Source: Blastomussa wellsi (Eukaryota > Cnidaria > Anthozoa > Scleractinia > Plerogyridae). From it: a stretch of DNA of 64,000 nt. Of this stretch, positions 41,701 through 56,700 are shown piece after piece (positions within the stretch are counted from its first letter, which is position 1; each line of letters begins with the position of its first letter). A program made the position numbers and the translations under genes. The DNA is taken from NCBI GenBank assembly GCA_947652115.1, contig OX393567.1:25175899-25239898 (forward strand). The letters are read 5' to 3'. Under the pieces are notes generated by a model that made no database searches, had not been told where the DNA came from, and saw only the letters and a program-made list of their open reading frames with translations.

Positions 41701-44700
41701 TGATGATCGCAGTGCCTGGAAAAATCAGGGCTTTAACGGGATTCAAACCCCTGACCTCCGCGAATACCGGTGCAATGCTCTACCAGCTGAGCTATTAAGC
41801 CACACATTGGGAGCGAGATCAATTTATTGAGTTCATATTTTCCCATGAGGAGCGAAATGGTATACTATTTATTGAGTTAGTCTTAACTTTAACCATGCTA
41901 ATTTTATTGTTACTTATATACCTTAGTAAAATGTTCTTATAAAGTTTCTACCGTTCAGTGAAAGTAATTTTGCACGCCGCGCTTTTATTTCTGCCAAATA
42001 TCAGTTACCTTGGCCATCATGATTTTACATTGCTTCCAGCTCCTGTCTTTAGGAATCTTATTCGGCGGTGAGAGCAGCACCATAACAGCAGATGTGACAT
42101 TGACGACAGCCGCTGGTGGAGATCCAAACGACTTCAGCTCTGTCAAGTTGTTCTTGTTCAGGGTGTTCAAAGCTTCTTGAGCAGCTTGCAGGGCGGGTTC
42201 TGCCTTGGCTAAATCTGTTTCACAAGACCTTTGTTTCTCGGCGACATCTTTAGCAATAACTTGCACCTTCTTTTCTTCTTCGTCGGCAATTGCTTTCTCC
42301 TTGCTCACTTTCTCGGTTTCGACACCAACCTTTTCGATCAGTTTGTCAGCATCTTCGTTCTTCTGCTTCAACTCGACTTCTTGTGAAGCAAGCTTGGCTT
42401 TTAAGTCATCCACCTGGGATGCTGTGCTCTGCAACTTCAGCAAACCATTTTCCAGACGTTCTGTTTGTTGACTCAACTCCAGCGACTTCTTTTTCAGAAG
42501 ATTTCGGTATAACGTGATCTATAAGAAGAAAACATACTAACTAAATCTGTATTCTTTGTAGTAGTCTTTTGGGTACACGCAAAGGTACCATGGTGGTTCT
42601 GACTTAAAAGTCAGTGGATGAAACTCCAGTGTGTGACGATTCAAATGAAAGCTATTGAGCAGAACTTTCATGTGGCACTGTTTATTATGGTGTACAAGGT
42701 GGTTCTAATTCTTAACTCTCTGGATGAAACCCTATTGTGTGACCATTCAAATGAAAGCTATTGAACAATACCTTCCTGTGGCACTGTTTATTATGCTGTA
42801 CAAGGTGGTTCTAACTTTTAAGTCTGTGGATGAAACCCTAGTGTGTGACCATTCAAATGAAAGCTATTGAGCAGTACTTTGATGTGGTACTGTTTATTAT
42901 GCTGTAAAAGGCGGTTCTGATTTTTTCTGTGACTAAATGACACTGATACTTTGGACTTTCAGTCTTGAAACTGTTTTATTGGTTCTTGGTTTAAATGGGT
43001 GTAGAGACAGCTGTAATGAAGAACATACCTGTTCTAAGAAGCTCTTCGGAGTGGTGTAGTTATAGCGCCTTTCATTCGCCAAATATAACTGACTTTCTTC
43101 GTTCACGCTTGTGTGCACATACGACATGAACTCGGCAACAGATGGCTTCACATCATTCTGGGGGCAAAAAGAAAATTAAAATTAATTCATGTTCTCTTTT
43201 TATTGACTAATTCATTGCTTTGCTCAAGCTTTAGTGCCAACCTACCTCCTATATTTAAACAGTATTTAGTTTTACTCAACTCGATTAGCTTTTTAGTTAT
43301 TCTGAGAAAATGCTACCTTGTTTGTATTAATATATTATGCTGTAAAATTAAGTCGTAATAAAGCTTGTGTTCTGGCTGTTGTTATTGTTGTCGGGATCTG
43401 TAATAAATGTAGACTGCGAGCAGTCCCTTTTTTTCTTAAAATGCTAAGTAACTTACTAACTTAATTACTAAGTTACTTAGCATCTTAAGATTTTAACTGA
43501 TCCAGGTCTACACAAGATCCGGCACTATTCATTGGGTTGTTGTTGTGGTCTTGCCTATATTAGAAGATTTGTTTGCCTTTTTTTCTTAGTCCGTTGAGCG
43601 AGAAGCGAAAAATGGCCGCACAAAACATGGGAAACGCGCCCAGGCGGCGAGGCAGAGGGCTAAGGCGGGAACGAACTTTAGGTTTCTCCACTGTTTAATC
43701 CATTGTCATATCGTACTCATATTCTAATAGTTTCCTCTCATTTGCCAAGTACTTATTTTTGTTGGGGGTCTATGTCTCACCTCAAGCTGCTCCAAGTCAT
43801 CAATAAACCTCTTGCTGACGGACACCAACGCCTCCTGGGGCCACTCGTGGAACCAATCAATGGCCGTGCAGTTAGTTACAGCGGGGAACTTACGACTTCT
43901 CACACGAAGCGTCGAGCCCACGGGAGAGAAACACAGGACAACCTGTCAGCGGTAACAAAAGTTAACAGGTACTGTTACAAATACTGCAAACCAAAGGTCA
44001 ACAAATACGACAGAAAATATCTTAATAAACTTTAACGACATCTTTCACAAACGTGCACGTGCTCATCGAAAAGGTGTTTCACAAACGTGCTCTTCGAAAA
44101 GGTTTCAAGGCGCGAATATACCAAGAAGGAAGTCCGTGTTGATCGTTGTAGCTATACAAGATAGCGTGAATATTATTACTTCCCGCTTCACTTTTTCAGC
44201 GAAGGAAGGGCCTGTTTTGAGGATTACCTATAGAAAAAGGAACCGAGGTCGTGTCAATGTAGTTCAGTGAGTAGTTCATTTACCTTCAAATTTCGTCGCA
44301 CTCGCTCGATAAAGAACATCCAGCAGTTTTCCCTGGTATCCTGAAGCCCAGCGCTTTTCACTTCATTCCTCACTCCAGAGATGATATTCTCAACTTCATC
44401 ATCTGCGAACAGACCCGGGATCTCACCAGAAGCCAGCAGATCGTTAATCAACACAAGGAAACTCTCTTCTGGAACTTGTGCGTCAGTCAATAAAAACACG
44501 GTACCGATGTTTTTCAGTCCTGCCTTGGTACACAGGTTTGCTAAATCGAGCTGGATGAAGAAAATGCTAATTAGCAATTCAGCAAAAACAGTAGTCGCGT
44601 AATTTTCAAGCAGCACTAGCGTCTTACGGGTGGTGAGGTAGCCTAATGATGAGTACGCTGGACTGGGACGGTCTGAGTCCCAGGGGGGAGTAGAAATGCT

Positions 44701-47700
44701 CTCTGTCGCTTCATGCTACGAAAACCAGGATACGCTCGGGCCTAATGGGCCACTAGGCTCGTATGCAGAATTCACACACCTTCAGGTCTGGGATACCGTA
44801 TCCTTTCCTCAGCGTGATTTGAAATACTTCCAAGGCACTGATAAAGGCAGCCAGACGAGCTAAACTCTGTTTACCGCTTCCGCCTACACCCACTAACAAC
44901 GCATTACCACGAGGAGACTCCAGGATACGGTTAATGCGACAACTGCAAAACATCAGAGAAACAAAAGCAATATGTGAGCCACACATCTTTTGGGCCTCTC
45001 ATAGTCAGAAAAAGTCTCGAGAGATAATTAAAAAGATTTGGATTTTTCTCGTTATGGTTCTTTCCTTGTGCTAGGATGTAAATTATCTTAAAATGAAGAC
45101 GTGAACAGTGAAAACACGTTTTGTTAATTCGTCAGTGGATAGTGCACGAAAACTGGTAACAAACGGAAAGTTCGGGAAAACAGGCAAACAATAAAAGGCG
45201 CGGGAAACAAGTAAATACGGAAAACAATGAAAAGCGCGGGAAAACATGAAACCGGTGGAACGCGCGGGAAAAGCTAACGCTTTCAATCCTAGTTTAACTT
45301 ACACATGCTGCATAGCGTCGTCGAACAGCACAAGATTCATGACCGCATTGACTTCATTGTAGTTCTCTAGTGCTTCGGAGAGCAGTTTGTTGAGTGATTC
45401 CCAGCCTTGGACTTGTAAGTACTTTGGCTCTCCAATTCCACTCGCAAAGTGACAGAACATATTAGGCTTGGCGTACAGAGCCTCTTCATCAAAGTCCTGA
45501 GCGGAAAAGAAAAATTTCAGATGTTACATTGTAAGAAGAAACAAAAAGCCGTTACCAAGAATGAATAAATACCAATCTGAATAAAATTATTAGAGTGATT
45601 TTATTTAACCCGTCAAACAAAGTGCTTGATAGTCAAAACTAAACAAATTCAAATCCCCCACCTATGCCCGCACTTCCCCCCCCCCCCCCCCGCCTCACCC
45701 TTGTGGGATTTACATTTAAAGAAAACAATGAAATTGGTGTATAATATTATCTTTTTAAAAAAGCAACTATTTCACGGTTGAAGTAAAATCACTCGAATGC
45801 ATCCTCATAACTGCATTACTGCAAACGAGGCAGAGATGTTCGACAACAACAAAAAGTTGTGCTAAGAAAAGATCACTTGCATAAACATTAATTTCTATCC
45901 ATGTATCATACCATCAACGTTTTACCTCCACAAAAACAATCACAAACCTCGAATATCTTCTTGGTGATGTCTTGTTGTATTCTGTCATAATTCTCCATGT
46001 CTTTTTCTTCCACCAGTTTGTCTCTGTAAACTCGATCACCTTCGTGCATCCATAACCTCACCAAATCAATCGGAGTCTTGACACATTCCGCTGTAGAAAA
46101 TAGCATTCCCTACAAAGATAAAATGGATTATTAGCGGAGCTCCGGAACTCCGCCTCGAGTAGCAAGGGTAGCTTTTGAGAGGTCGTGTAAACAAAAGAAC
46201 AAATTAGAAGAAACCCAATACTCAGGTAGCAAGCGTAGTGTTTGAGAAAGTGGTTATGCAAAGAAAAGATGTTTTTCTATCTTGTCGAATTGAGTGCATT
46301 GCAAACAGTTCTTATTTTTATCCTAAGATCAAAACAGAACTACATGCCTCGGCGAAACAGACGGGAGAAATAACCGTCAATTGAAAGAATACGGACTATT
46401 TGATATAAACTACTTTGACGAAAACCATAGTTCGCTCAAGTTTCCCACGACTGAACATTTCTTACACTTGACAATCGTTTTCTGCGTAGTTTGCGTCAGG
46501 GACCTTTAGACCGCAGCACGAGTACGACTTTCGCATATCAATCCTGTTACGTTTCCAGAGACCTCACTCCTGCCTGTTGCTAACCAGTTGAAAAAAGGAC
46601 TATCGGTAAGAGACTGGAGTGAAATGCGAATCGAAAGCCTAAGCACTACACTATGTTTAAAAAGTCGCACCCGTGGTCAATCTCCAGGTCCCCATTATAT
46701 GCAAGGAGCAACTGCCACACTGCATTTTACGAAAGCTTCAAAAAAACCAATCACATATTTCGTTTACATAAACAAAGACTGACAGTAATAGAGACATGAA
46801 CAAACTAAAAGAAAATGGACAAACCTGAAAGATGTTGGACAAGTCTCGTAAGTTGAAAACGTAGTGAAACTTCACAGCGGTAGGCAAGAATGTTGAGGTA
46901 ACCTGTATTAAGGAGAACAAAAAGTAAACAATTGCTTATTGGCGACCGTTCACAAACAGCGAAATCAGTATACAATCGACCAAACAACACGTGCCATAAG
47001 CTAGTGGCATCAGATCACTCTTCACACGTCTAAAATCCATATGAAAGGAAACTTAGCTAGATAGGTACCTAGATACTTATGATCCCGAAAGGGATGGGAG
47101 AAAAAGAAGCGCACCTTTTGGTTCATAGCTAGGGCTGCGTCGACAAGTTTCTCAGAATTCTTTTGCACTGCTTGAGGCAGGCCCATTGCGGATATGTGTC
47201 CATTCAAGATGCTCAAGTAGATCGTCTTCAGGGCGTCCAGTCCCGGAAAACTGATGGCAAATACTGCAAAGTGGCGCTGCAGTCGAGGATTGATAGTGAA
47301 GCTTCCAGCCGTGGGATTCATGCACGCAACATATTGACAGTTGTGAACCTCTTTAAGAGAGAGCTTAGCTCGGTCGTACCAATGGTTGTAGTCAAGATGT
47401 TGTCTAATTAGAGTGTGAGGCTGTACAGTACCATACGTGTCCACCTGGATTAAAACAATTCAATATGCTCAACATAAACCAACGACGAGATCTCACGCGA
47501 AGGCAAACATGCAGGCCGCAAGGGCGAAAAACAAGTAACAAAAAAAACGCGGGAAAACATGTTGTCAGTTAAAAGCGCGGGAAAACATGTTACTAATTAA
47601 AAGCGCGGGAAAACAGGTTACTGGTTGAAAGCGCGGGGAAACGTGTCACTGGTTAAAAGGCGGGAAAACGTGTTACTAGTTAAAAAAACCACTGGAAACA

Positions 47701-50700
47701 TGTTACTGGAAACATATACAGGGCGAATAAGCGGAGAAAAAGTCGCAGTTGGTTTCGGTTTTGTGAGTTAGCCCTTAATAAGCCAATAAACAACATCAAT
47801 TATACAAACGCCAAACAAGTAAAATCACTCTAAAAAAGAAGACTTATCAAATTTATTCCGAAAGCGAACACTATAACATGAGAAACTTACCATGGGCATG
47901 TTCATGTCGTCGATAAAATAGATCAGCTTTTTCGTCCCAGGTGGACCATAGTTTCGACCAGCTTTCTTCTCCAGTGGCTTTTCCAGCACGGCCTGCAACA
48001 TGGCGGATGTTGTATAGTAGTTGAATGGTACGTTTGTCACCATTATGTTATCTGGGTCCATTGCTGCGAATTTGTCGCCGACCAACACCGTCTTACCCGT
48101 GCCTGCACTACCCACGAGCATGATTGGTCTGCGGTTTTCCATCAAAAGATCCATGAAGTACCGCACTCGAATGGTTTCCTGGGTGTGTACGAGCACGGCC
48201 TGGAAACAAAACAAAAATGGTCACATGTTGGCGCGACTCAGTTAACGCTTAGATGTTCATAAGAAGAGGATTTTTCAGGAAAAGAAAAAGAAAAACAAGT
48301 TTAAAATCGAACCTGTAAGGGCATCTCAGAGTCCAGCTCGAATTTGGGAACTTTCTCTGTCCACGGCACAAATTTCTTGGTTTCTGTGTCAATGAAGTAG
48401 TCGAACACGGTACCAGCCGAGGGAAACTTGATGGTCTTAAATTCAGTCACCCACCACTTGGAGAATTCCACTCGGTAGTCAACCAGCTGTAGAATGAAAG
48501 AAACATATAGGGTTACTAAAATCCATTTCCAGCTGATAATTTGGGTAAATCTTCCTAAACACGTACCTGATCTTGAAACATAGCTCCTCCAAAGGCCCAC
48601 ACGGCAGCGAACACGAAGTACAACTCATAGAGCTCTTTGTTACAGTCAGGCGGAGTGTTAGTTGGGTTCAGAAGACACTCCAGGAGGTAGCACAGCGTGG
48701 TTACCATGGTGATGTCCGGAACAGGCGTGATTTTCTTGAAGCGCACGCGTAGGGTGTCTAGGCAGATGGGGACGTACTTGTCAAACAGGATTTGCAGGTT
48801 GGCTTTCTCTGACTGGACTTCGCGTGTGTCAATCCAACTTGATACGTATCTGAAGAAAACAAAGCACATGTTTAGAACGTATTTTAGGCAATAGTGGCAA
48901 AAAATGGCACAAAGTTAATCAAAACATCAGGCCCTGCCGCCCAGCAACACATAACAAAGAGAGCGGGGATGCTTACGGATTCCATCCAACATCAGCGTAG
49001 TTGAGAAAGAGGATACCAGCACGAGACACAGTGGCGGGCGTGGCAGTCTTCAAATGACCGATCTCAAACAACAATCTCATTGATGGAGTAAGAGGAACAC
49101 GTTCATTACTGGCTAACGTTAGAACCTGCAAGAGATAAATGCTGTTAATCACGGCTGATGTTCTTATACACGTTCGCGTAGGGTTAGATAGAATTAACTA
49201 TCATGCCAAATTGTTTTGCGATATGATTGAACGGAGGGAGTGTTTTTGTTTGTTTGTTCCAATAATCAAGAGCTCGAGATTAACATTTTATCATGCTGGT
49301 GTACTGGCTAGTGACATGTCAGCCAAAAGTATTTTTCAGTAGTTAGATATATTGATGTCCATCAAGAACTGTTACTATTCCGAGTTTTACCAGAATTTTC
49401 ACTACCCTAACGGCTAAGTGACTTGAAGGAATGCCAAACCTGGCAGACAAAACCAATAATATTTTACTGGTCTAGTCTCGACTGAGCCCTGTAATATTAA
49501 AACTTTTTCTTGGATACCCCATTGAGGCTAACAAGGTAAGCTCTTTACTTTTTCCTTAAAAAGTACAGCACGCATTATTGTTACCTTGTTGTCATCCATA
49601 ACAGTGTTCAAAGACTCAATCCACATAGGATCAATATCTCCGTCAAGTACAATCCATTTAGGGCTGTCGTTGTTAATTGTCGCCAGATCACGCATGATGG
49701 TAGAAAACAAGCCTGGAGAGAAAGCGATGAATCTCATCTCGTTGTTTTGCAGAGGACGGCAAACAAATGTACAAAGAATTATAACGCACGTCCAATGCTA
49801 TTTACTACTCATTAAATCTTTTGTTTAGCGACGTTCTGTTTGACGTTGCCATTGTGGTTTGCTAAAGCTCCTTATAGATGGTTTTCACTCACGTGATAAA
49901 GCGGCCATATTGGTGGACTAAACAATACAAAATTGTTGCGCAAAATTTGCATAAAAATAGACTTTAGTTCCCAAAGGAGAGAAAGTATATTGTTCTAGTC
50001 CACCAACATGGCCACCGTGACGTCACGTGAAAACGATCTATTGACAGTCTTGTTCGAAAGGCGGGAAGATGAGAGAACCTGGAAACGAGGTTGAGTTATT
50101 GAGAACCCAAATCTTGAACATGTTAAAAGAAACTCCTTTGGCCTGTCTTGAACGTCACGTGAAAACGAATTCTAAATACTACTAACCATCTTTCCATTCC
50201 CTGGTCGCGGGGTTAATAAATCCGAACAGTTCATCAGCTGTAACAGCTTTTGGGTTGATATCATGAAGCAATGGCTTCCTCTTCTGGTTCTGATAAGTCT
50301 TGTTAAGGGTCTTGATAACCTGTGTCTTGCCCGTTCCCGCGGGACCAAGAACGAACACAGAATGCCTCACGGCTAGCAACTCTTCCAGCTGTACAATCTT
50401 GAGAATGAAGCTGTCTTCTGTTTGTAGCTTGAGATCCTAAAGAAAACAGCATGAACAAAATAAGTCGGTAATGAAATATTTTTAAACGAATCGATAAACT
50501 AACTAAAATGTTGATATATAGAAGCTAAATGAAAACAAGAAGCTTTTTTCGCTTCCATCTCTCTCCAAGAAATAATTTCAAGCGAAATGTTCACATCTTA
50601 CCAGAGCAGACTTTTTCACCAGAGCTTCAAAGTCCATGTCACGCTTTCGCGGCACATCCAAAGCCGGGAAGAGATCACCGATGAGTCCCATGAAGACAGG

Positions 50701-53700
50701 AACGTCGTCCGTGACAATCTTAGGGATGTTAAAGTCACGCAACGCACGCATAAGCACTTGATCTTCAGGGCGCTCCCGGTCACTTCGCTTCAGAGAACCC
50801 GCAACGACCAACACCGACTTGATGGCGCGGAGACCCCAATCATAATGGTCCTGAGTGAAAGAAGGAGGAGGTTAATTCACGAATTCAGAAAAGTTAGTTT
50901 GCAACTCAGGTACTGACCTGTTTAGATAACAGCTCTTTGCAGAGCGAGTACAGAGTGATGAATTTTCTAGCTAATGCTCGAGCGTCAACGAATCCTTCAG
51001 CCACCAACATGATTTCACAAATAAGTTCAAAGTCAGGAACAACCATAGCACAGGGTCTGAAACACAACATACAAACAGACTCAACACCCCTTACAATTTC
51101 AGGTGCCACCTCAGATCTAAAGCCAAAATCTTCCAACGAAAAATCTTCAAATGTATGAAAACTACTAAGGGATTCTGATTTTGATCACTAACCGGAACAA
51201 AGCCTTAAGATTTTCTGGCAGCTCAGTTCTGCCGGCGTATCCAGGATTCATGGTGATAAAAAGACCGACAGTGGGAACCAAAGAGATCTCCTCTCCTTGG
51301 AAGATAAAGCGTTTCTTCTTGTCTTTGATGGCGTCCTGAATGGATTTCACCTGAACTGCGACCACGGACAGCACCTCCACTGAGATGCGGTTGAACTCAT
51401 CAAAACAGCCCCAGGCTCCTGTCTGCGCCAGTCCTTTGTAAATATTACCAATCGACTGCAAAAGTGATACAGTAGTTTTCATGGTTACAAAGAGGTTTGA
51501 CGCAAAATGCAAGTGTGCACCTGTATTTCATACCTTGTAGTCCATCTGTTCTGAGCAGTTGAACACATACACCATAATTCCAAGAGCTCGTCCCAGATCC
51601 TTGGTAGTCTCGGTTTTACCAGTTCCCGCAGGACCTGCAGGGGCGCCGCTCATGGTCAGATGAAGGGACTGGGTCAGAGTGATATAGCACCTAACGAAAA
51701 CCGATACGAAAACAAACGTGTTATGCTTCCAAAGCTTAAACACTCAACACGCCCACGGCGTTTCCTTACCGACAGCAAATTAACGGTATTCACCTGTCAG
51801 TCAAGGGCGTAATCACCAAACGGGGTGTGTTTCCAAGGTACTCGTAGGAATATTTAAACTGGGCGTCACAAATGTTAGCAAAGCAGTGTCCTATCGAGTC
51901 GTCCCAGCGATGTCTAAGCTGACTGAGCCACAAGAAGGCCATAGCGTTCTCAACTTTCTGATGGATCAACTTGGCCACCACATCTCGAGCGTGTACATCA
52001 ATGGTACAGATGGTCATAATCTTCTGTCGATCGCCTTTGGACAAGTCGCCGATTAACATGTTGATCAAAGTTGTAAGCTGCGAAACCTGAAAAGGAAATG
52101 ATAATTCTTAGTCGCGAGTGCTGGCACTATTTTATGAAGTAGATTTGTAATGAGCTGGAAATTCTACAAGTGGGGAATGGAAGGATGTGCCCACGCCTCT
52201 TCCGCAAAAGTAGTTTTCGAACAGTTTGCTGCGCCACTAGGAAAGCAGTGATTGAATCTCTGCTTTCATTGTGGCGCAACAAACTGCTTTTTTGATTCAC
52301 GTAAAACAAAATATACCTTGGAACGCCGTATATGATTACATGTAAGGGAGTGATCGAGTGTGCTTGTGGACAGGACCCACTGTTTGCATAATTTTACAAC
52401 GTTCTTCGACTAAAATGGCGTATTCCTTCACCGGAGATTTTTATCCTGATATGAAAAGCTTTGACACTTGACATTTTCGCCAAAATGGTATTTTTTAGGC
52501 TCGAATCAAAGACCAATACCTGTTTCTTGTAGTAGTCTTTTAGCGCATTCTCGTATCCTTCTTCCAGCCTTCCAAACGCTAGCACCACTTCTGTGGTCCA
52601 CCAGATTTGAGTTCCACATAGGGCGACTTGGGCTGGGTAGTCAAAGAGCCACTGGTCACGGGGCTTCTCTTCATAGGATACCACAGCTTCTGAAAGCTCG
52701 TGTCGCACTGTGGAACGCATGGCGTCCATAACACGATTTAACCACGCTTCCACCTGTAAGAGACGACATAATCAAAAAAGCAATTAAAAAACTTTTGTTT
52801 ATTGTGAACACATTCTGAAACTCATACTCACTAAACGGCTGAAAACGTAATCCTAAACAAAACCACTCTACAGAAGGAAAAATCCCAAGGGTTCTTTTTT
52901 TACCTGTCCTGAACAGTCGCATGGTTTGTCGAACTCCACATACTCTCCTTCTTTGCTGTACATTCCTGTTGCCTCCTTTGTCGGGTTACCATCGGCATCA
53001 TCCACAAACTTCAGTTTCGCCATGTTGTCAAACAACTTGGATAAGTGTCGACTAACCTATCAAACAGAACGACGCCAAAAAAAGTATTAAATTCTTCTTA
53101 CTTGGCGCTTTACTTTTCTTATAGTGCAAGTTGTGAGAATTTGGTGATATATGCTGTTCACCTGTTGGCTGTAAGGGGAATTAATAGTGGAACGTTAACT
53201 GCTACGAAGAGTTATTGCCATCGTTTTTAGATGAAACACTTCAAACGATAATTCAGTCATAGGAGGAAAAGAGAAACAAAAACGCCAGCAAAAACTTTCG
53301 TAAAAAAACATACCTCGATCGGCTGGTTGCCTTTGGAGAGGATATCTAACAAGTCTGCAGACGATACGAAGTAAAAGCGCGGGAAAGCAAGGCGCTTGGT
53401 CTCCAGATACTCGGCCAACGCCTTCTCACAGAGCGACAACCTGTAAGAAAAAAACGAGGTTAGAAAAGAAGTATACAGTTATGGCTTGTGTACTCTATCC
53501 AATCAAAAGAAAAGGATCTTTTGGCCAATCAGGCAATCAGGTGCTTTGAGTTCAGATTGTTTTATATTTCTGCCGTGGTGACTGACTCTGTTAGGTCGTA
53601 GGTTCACTCCAGAGTAGAAATCTATGAGTACCTTTCTTGTAAGTTTTCCAGCTTTTCATACAGCCCTTCTCTGTTGCAGCAGCTGACTACGTTTGGGATT

Positions 53701-56700
53701 TCGGCAGCTTCTTTCATCAGTTCCTACAAATATAGCACAGGCAAGTCACAACTAAAATAGGTTCATTATTTCGTTCAAAGAACATGAAATTTGCAAAGAA
53801 AAGCAGTCTCAGTCCATTTCAAAATCAGTTTTACTTGACACACTATTAACAAACAAAAGAACTTCGTATTTGGTGAAGATACCGCAAGTTCACTCACCTT
53901 GAAGTCGACGTCAATTCCGTCGAATCGCTTGGAGTCCTCTGGCAGCTGGTTACGAATGTCTTCAGATCCGATGAAAATACTCTCCAAATGAGACCAAGTT
54001 CTTTGCACCTCAAACCAAATGGAGATCACCGAGTCTGATACAGATAACTTCTTCTGCCACAAAGACACTTCTTCCAAGAAATGCCCAATGTACTTTGAGG
54101 TGATAAGATTTTGGAGTTGCACCTGAGAAAAAACAAGGTCATTCACTCGGCTACATTACACCCACTTACACGTAGACCCAGTCGAAAAAGAAGTTAGTCG
54201 GCTTCTCAAACTTCTCAGCCAATCAAAGGAGACAACAGCCGCGCGCGCAATTTGTTGGCACGTGGTTTCTTCAAGTGGGTTTTCAAACAGACGACAAACT
54301 CAAGACACCACACGTTTTACTCAAAGATGCCAAATCAATGTCGTTGTCTACTATCGTTTCTTACCTGGTTGTCTTCAAGAGTTTCAATCAATTCCTCGCT
54401 TGATTTCAGCAGTGGAATACCAGTTCGCAAATGGCTTTCATATTCAAACTCCATCTGTGACCAAGTGACATTCAATTCCTTCAGTACCTTCTCCATTCCA
54501 AGTTCTTTTGTGGCCTTGTCCACGATTCCACGGACTTCATCTTCAAAGTTGTGTAGGTTAAGGGCCAGCAGATCAGCTAAGTTTGTATCGTCATTCATGA
54601 TGAATTTAACCTGCACGAGAAAAGATTCTACTTTGTCAAAGCGTTTCAATGTTTGAGAGGGCTTCCGATGTTTTACAAACTTAACAAATGACTGTACGGT
54701 TTTCGTTTCGTATTTGGTTGAGCTGCCCGAGAAAGTCTTGCATTTCTTAACTTTGCAGTGTAATTTTCGGACGCAAAATTAAGAGTATTGTAAAATCAAA
54801 TCACCTCCAAAAAGCTGACACACATGTACACGTAGTAGACAAAATTCTAACTCGGAGTAGAAAGATTAATTTCATTTTCTAGCACTTTGTTAAAAATGAT
54901 CAGACACAAAACTGTTCCTTTTTACAGTGCAACTAGTGCAACCGGGGCCAACCCAACGTTTTTTTAGCCAATCACGAGACGAGTTCAGAACAAAAGAATC
55001 CAAGTTTTATTCATCAGCAGATCAATCACAATGAGGGTAGAAAATTTACCAATGATGAAAGAACTTTGATTCGTTTGTTCTGAACTTTTCTCATGATTGG
55101 TTATAAAACGTTGGGTGGTCTCAGTTGAGTTAGTTGCACTGTAATAACCTTGAAGTGATACACGTTAGTAAAGAAACAGCAATGCTACACTGTTCATTTG
55201 CCGTCCAAGTATGTTTCGTTAATTTTACTTTCTTGTTTTCTTTTCAGCCAGAAACAGATTTCATAATGAAGCATCGTATGTTCTGCAGTAGTAACAACAT
55301 GTCTTGCTTCTCTGTTGAGGGACTGGACAAGATATATCCGGGACATCGGCAGTAGTACTTACTTTAGTAGCCTGCATAAGCTGTTGCCAGTGGCGGTCCC
55401 TAATGGCCGGATTCTGTAACTCTCCCACAGCCCTCAATGACGTCACCATGTTCTTGACAGTGGAGTCCAGTCCTGTGAACGCGTCCCAAGCGCGCATCTC
55501 TTTGTCAAGACTGCGGATCTCCTTTACAAACCTCTTACATTCCATCTCCATGTTCTCCACGTTTATATCAGCCCACAGAGTGTACTTCCACTCATCGATG
55601 CTGCTTAGAACAACTTCAATCATGTCCCACAGTTGTTTGAGTAGGGACACTTCGCGACGGCAGGCACGAAGTTGTTTGTAATCAGGGAAGTTCACCTCAA
55701 ACAGGCCGGCAGACTCGGAAAGGGCGTTCATTTCTTCTTCCATCGAACAGATCTGGAAGTTAGCCTGCAAACACAGACGATATCTGGTAAATTGGTGATT
55801 GTACAGATTTTAAAAAGGCAGTTCTAATTACAAATACGGATGATTTATGTCCATTCAACTGTGCTTGGAGTTGCAACAATTTTCGCGCAGAGATACTTTG
55901 GGAAATAATTATTACTGACCTTGTCTAAGCGCTCGTAATAATTCGTGGAGTCAAACTGGAAGGGAGCAGTCTTGCGAAAGTCCTCTCTAAATTCGTGTTG
56001 TTTGATCTGTTAACACGAAAATCAGAAGAAATATTATTAATAAAAGAATTTTAAATGAGTCATATGGTAATACGAATAAGAAGAGGTGGTTGATTTTCAC
56101 TCACATCAAACTGTCCACATTTGCGTCGGATGATGGCGACTTCAGAGGCCTGGAGAGGAGCGACTTGTTGTTTTACAGTCACTGCAATCTTCTTGCTGTT
56201 GTTCCACTGTTCTGGAAGCTCCTGTTGAAGAACAAATTACCAAGTTAGCAAGATTCGCTTGCGAATTTGCTAGAAAGCAATTGGACTGTACATACACGGA
56301 TGCAGTCATAAGGATAGGCCTGTTTCAAACAGCCTCTCGAGCACTTGAAATTCGTGTCAGTAACTTTTATAACCACAACAATGCCTTTCACGTATGTTCC
56401 ATGCGATCGCTTTTGCCCAAAACACGCGCACGAACCTCTTTGCCACCCTTCGAACAGTGGGTTTCTTTCTTGCAACTGGCCTATAATTTGACAGCTCTTG
56501 CAACAATTAACTTTACCTGAAGCTGAGTGTGTACTTCCTCGGGCATTTCTTGTCCGTATGTCTTTAGAAGTTCAATAGTCTGTTTAAGTGGCTCGAACAT
56601 TTCGTCAGTGACTGTCTGTCTGTCCTTGACAGCCATGAGGTGCCCCATGACAGCCACTAGACCGTTGTAGTCTCCTTCCTCGACAGGCTGAGTCAAACCA

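Noticed and set aside
41728..41801. Functional tRNA gene
   Set aside because: Anticodon stem cannot pair and the T stem has a mismatch, so it was listed as a tRNA-like repeat instead.
42205..42471. Plus-strand frames opposite dynein exons
   Set aside because: Antisense shadows of the stalk coiled-coil exon; codon pattern and conservation belong to the minus strand.
42592..42918. CRISPR-like array
   Set aside because: The repeats are whole 106-bp tandem units without spacers, in an intron of an animal gene.
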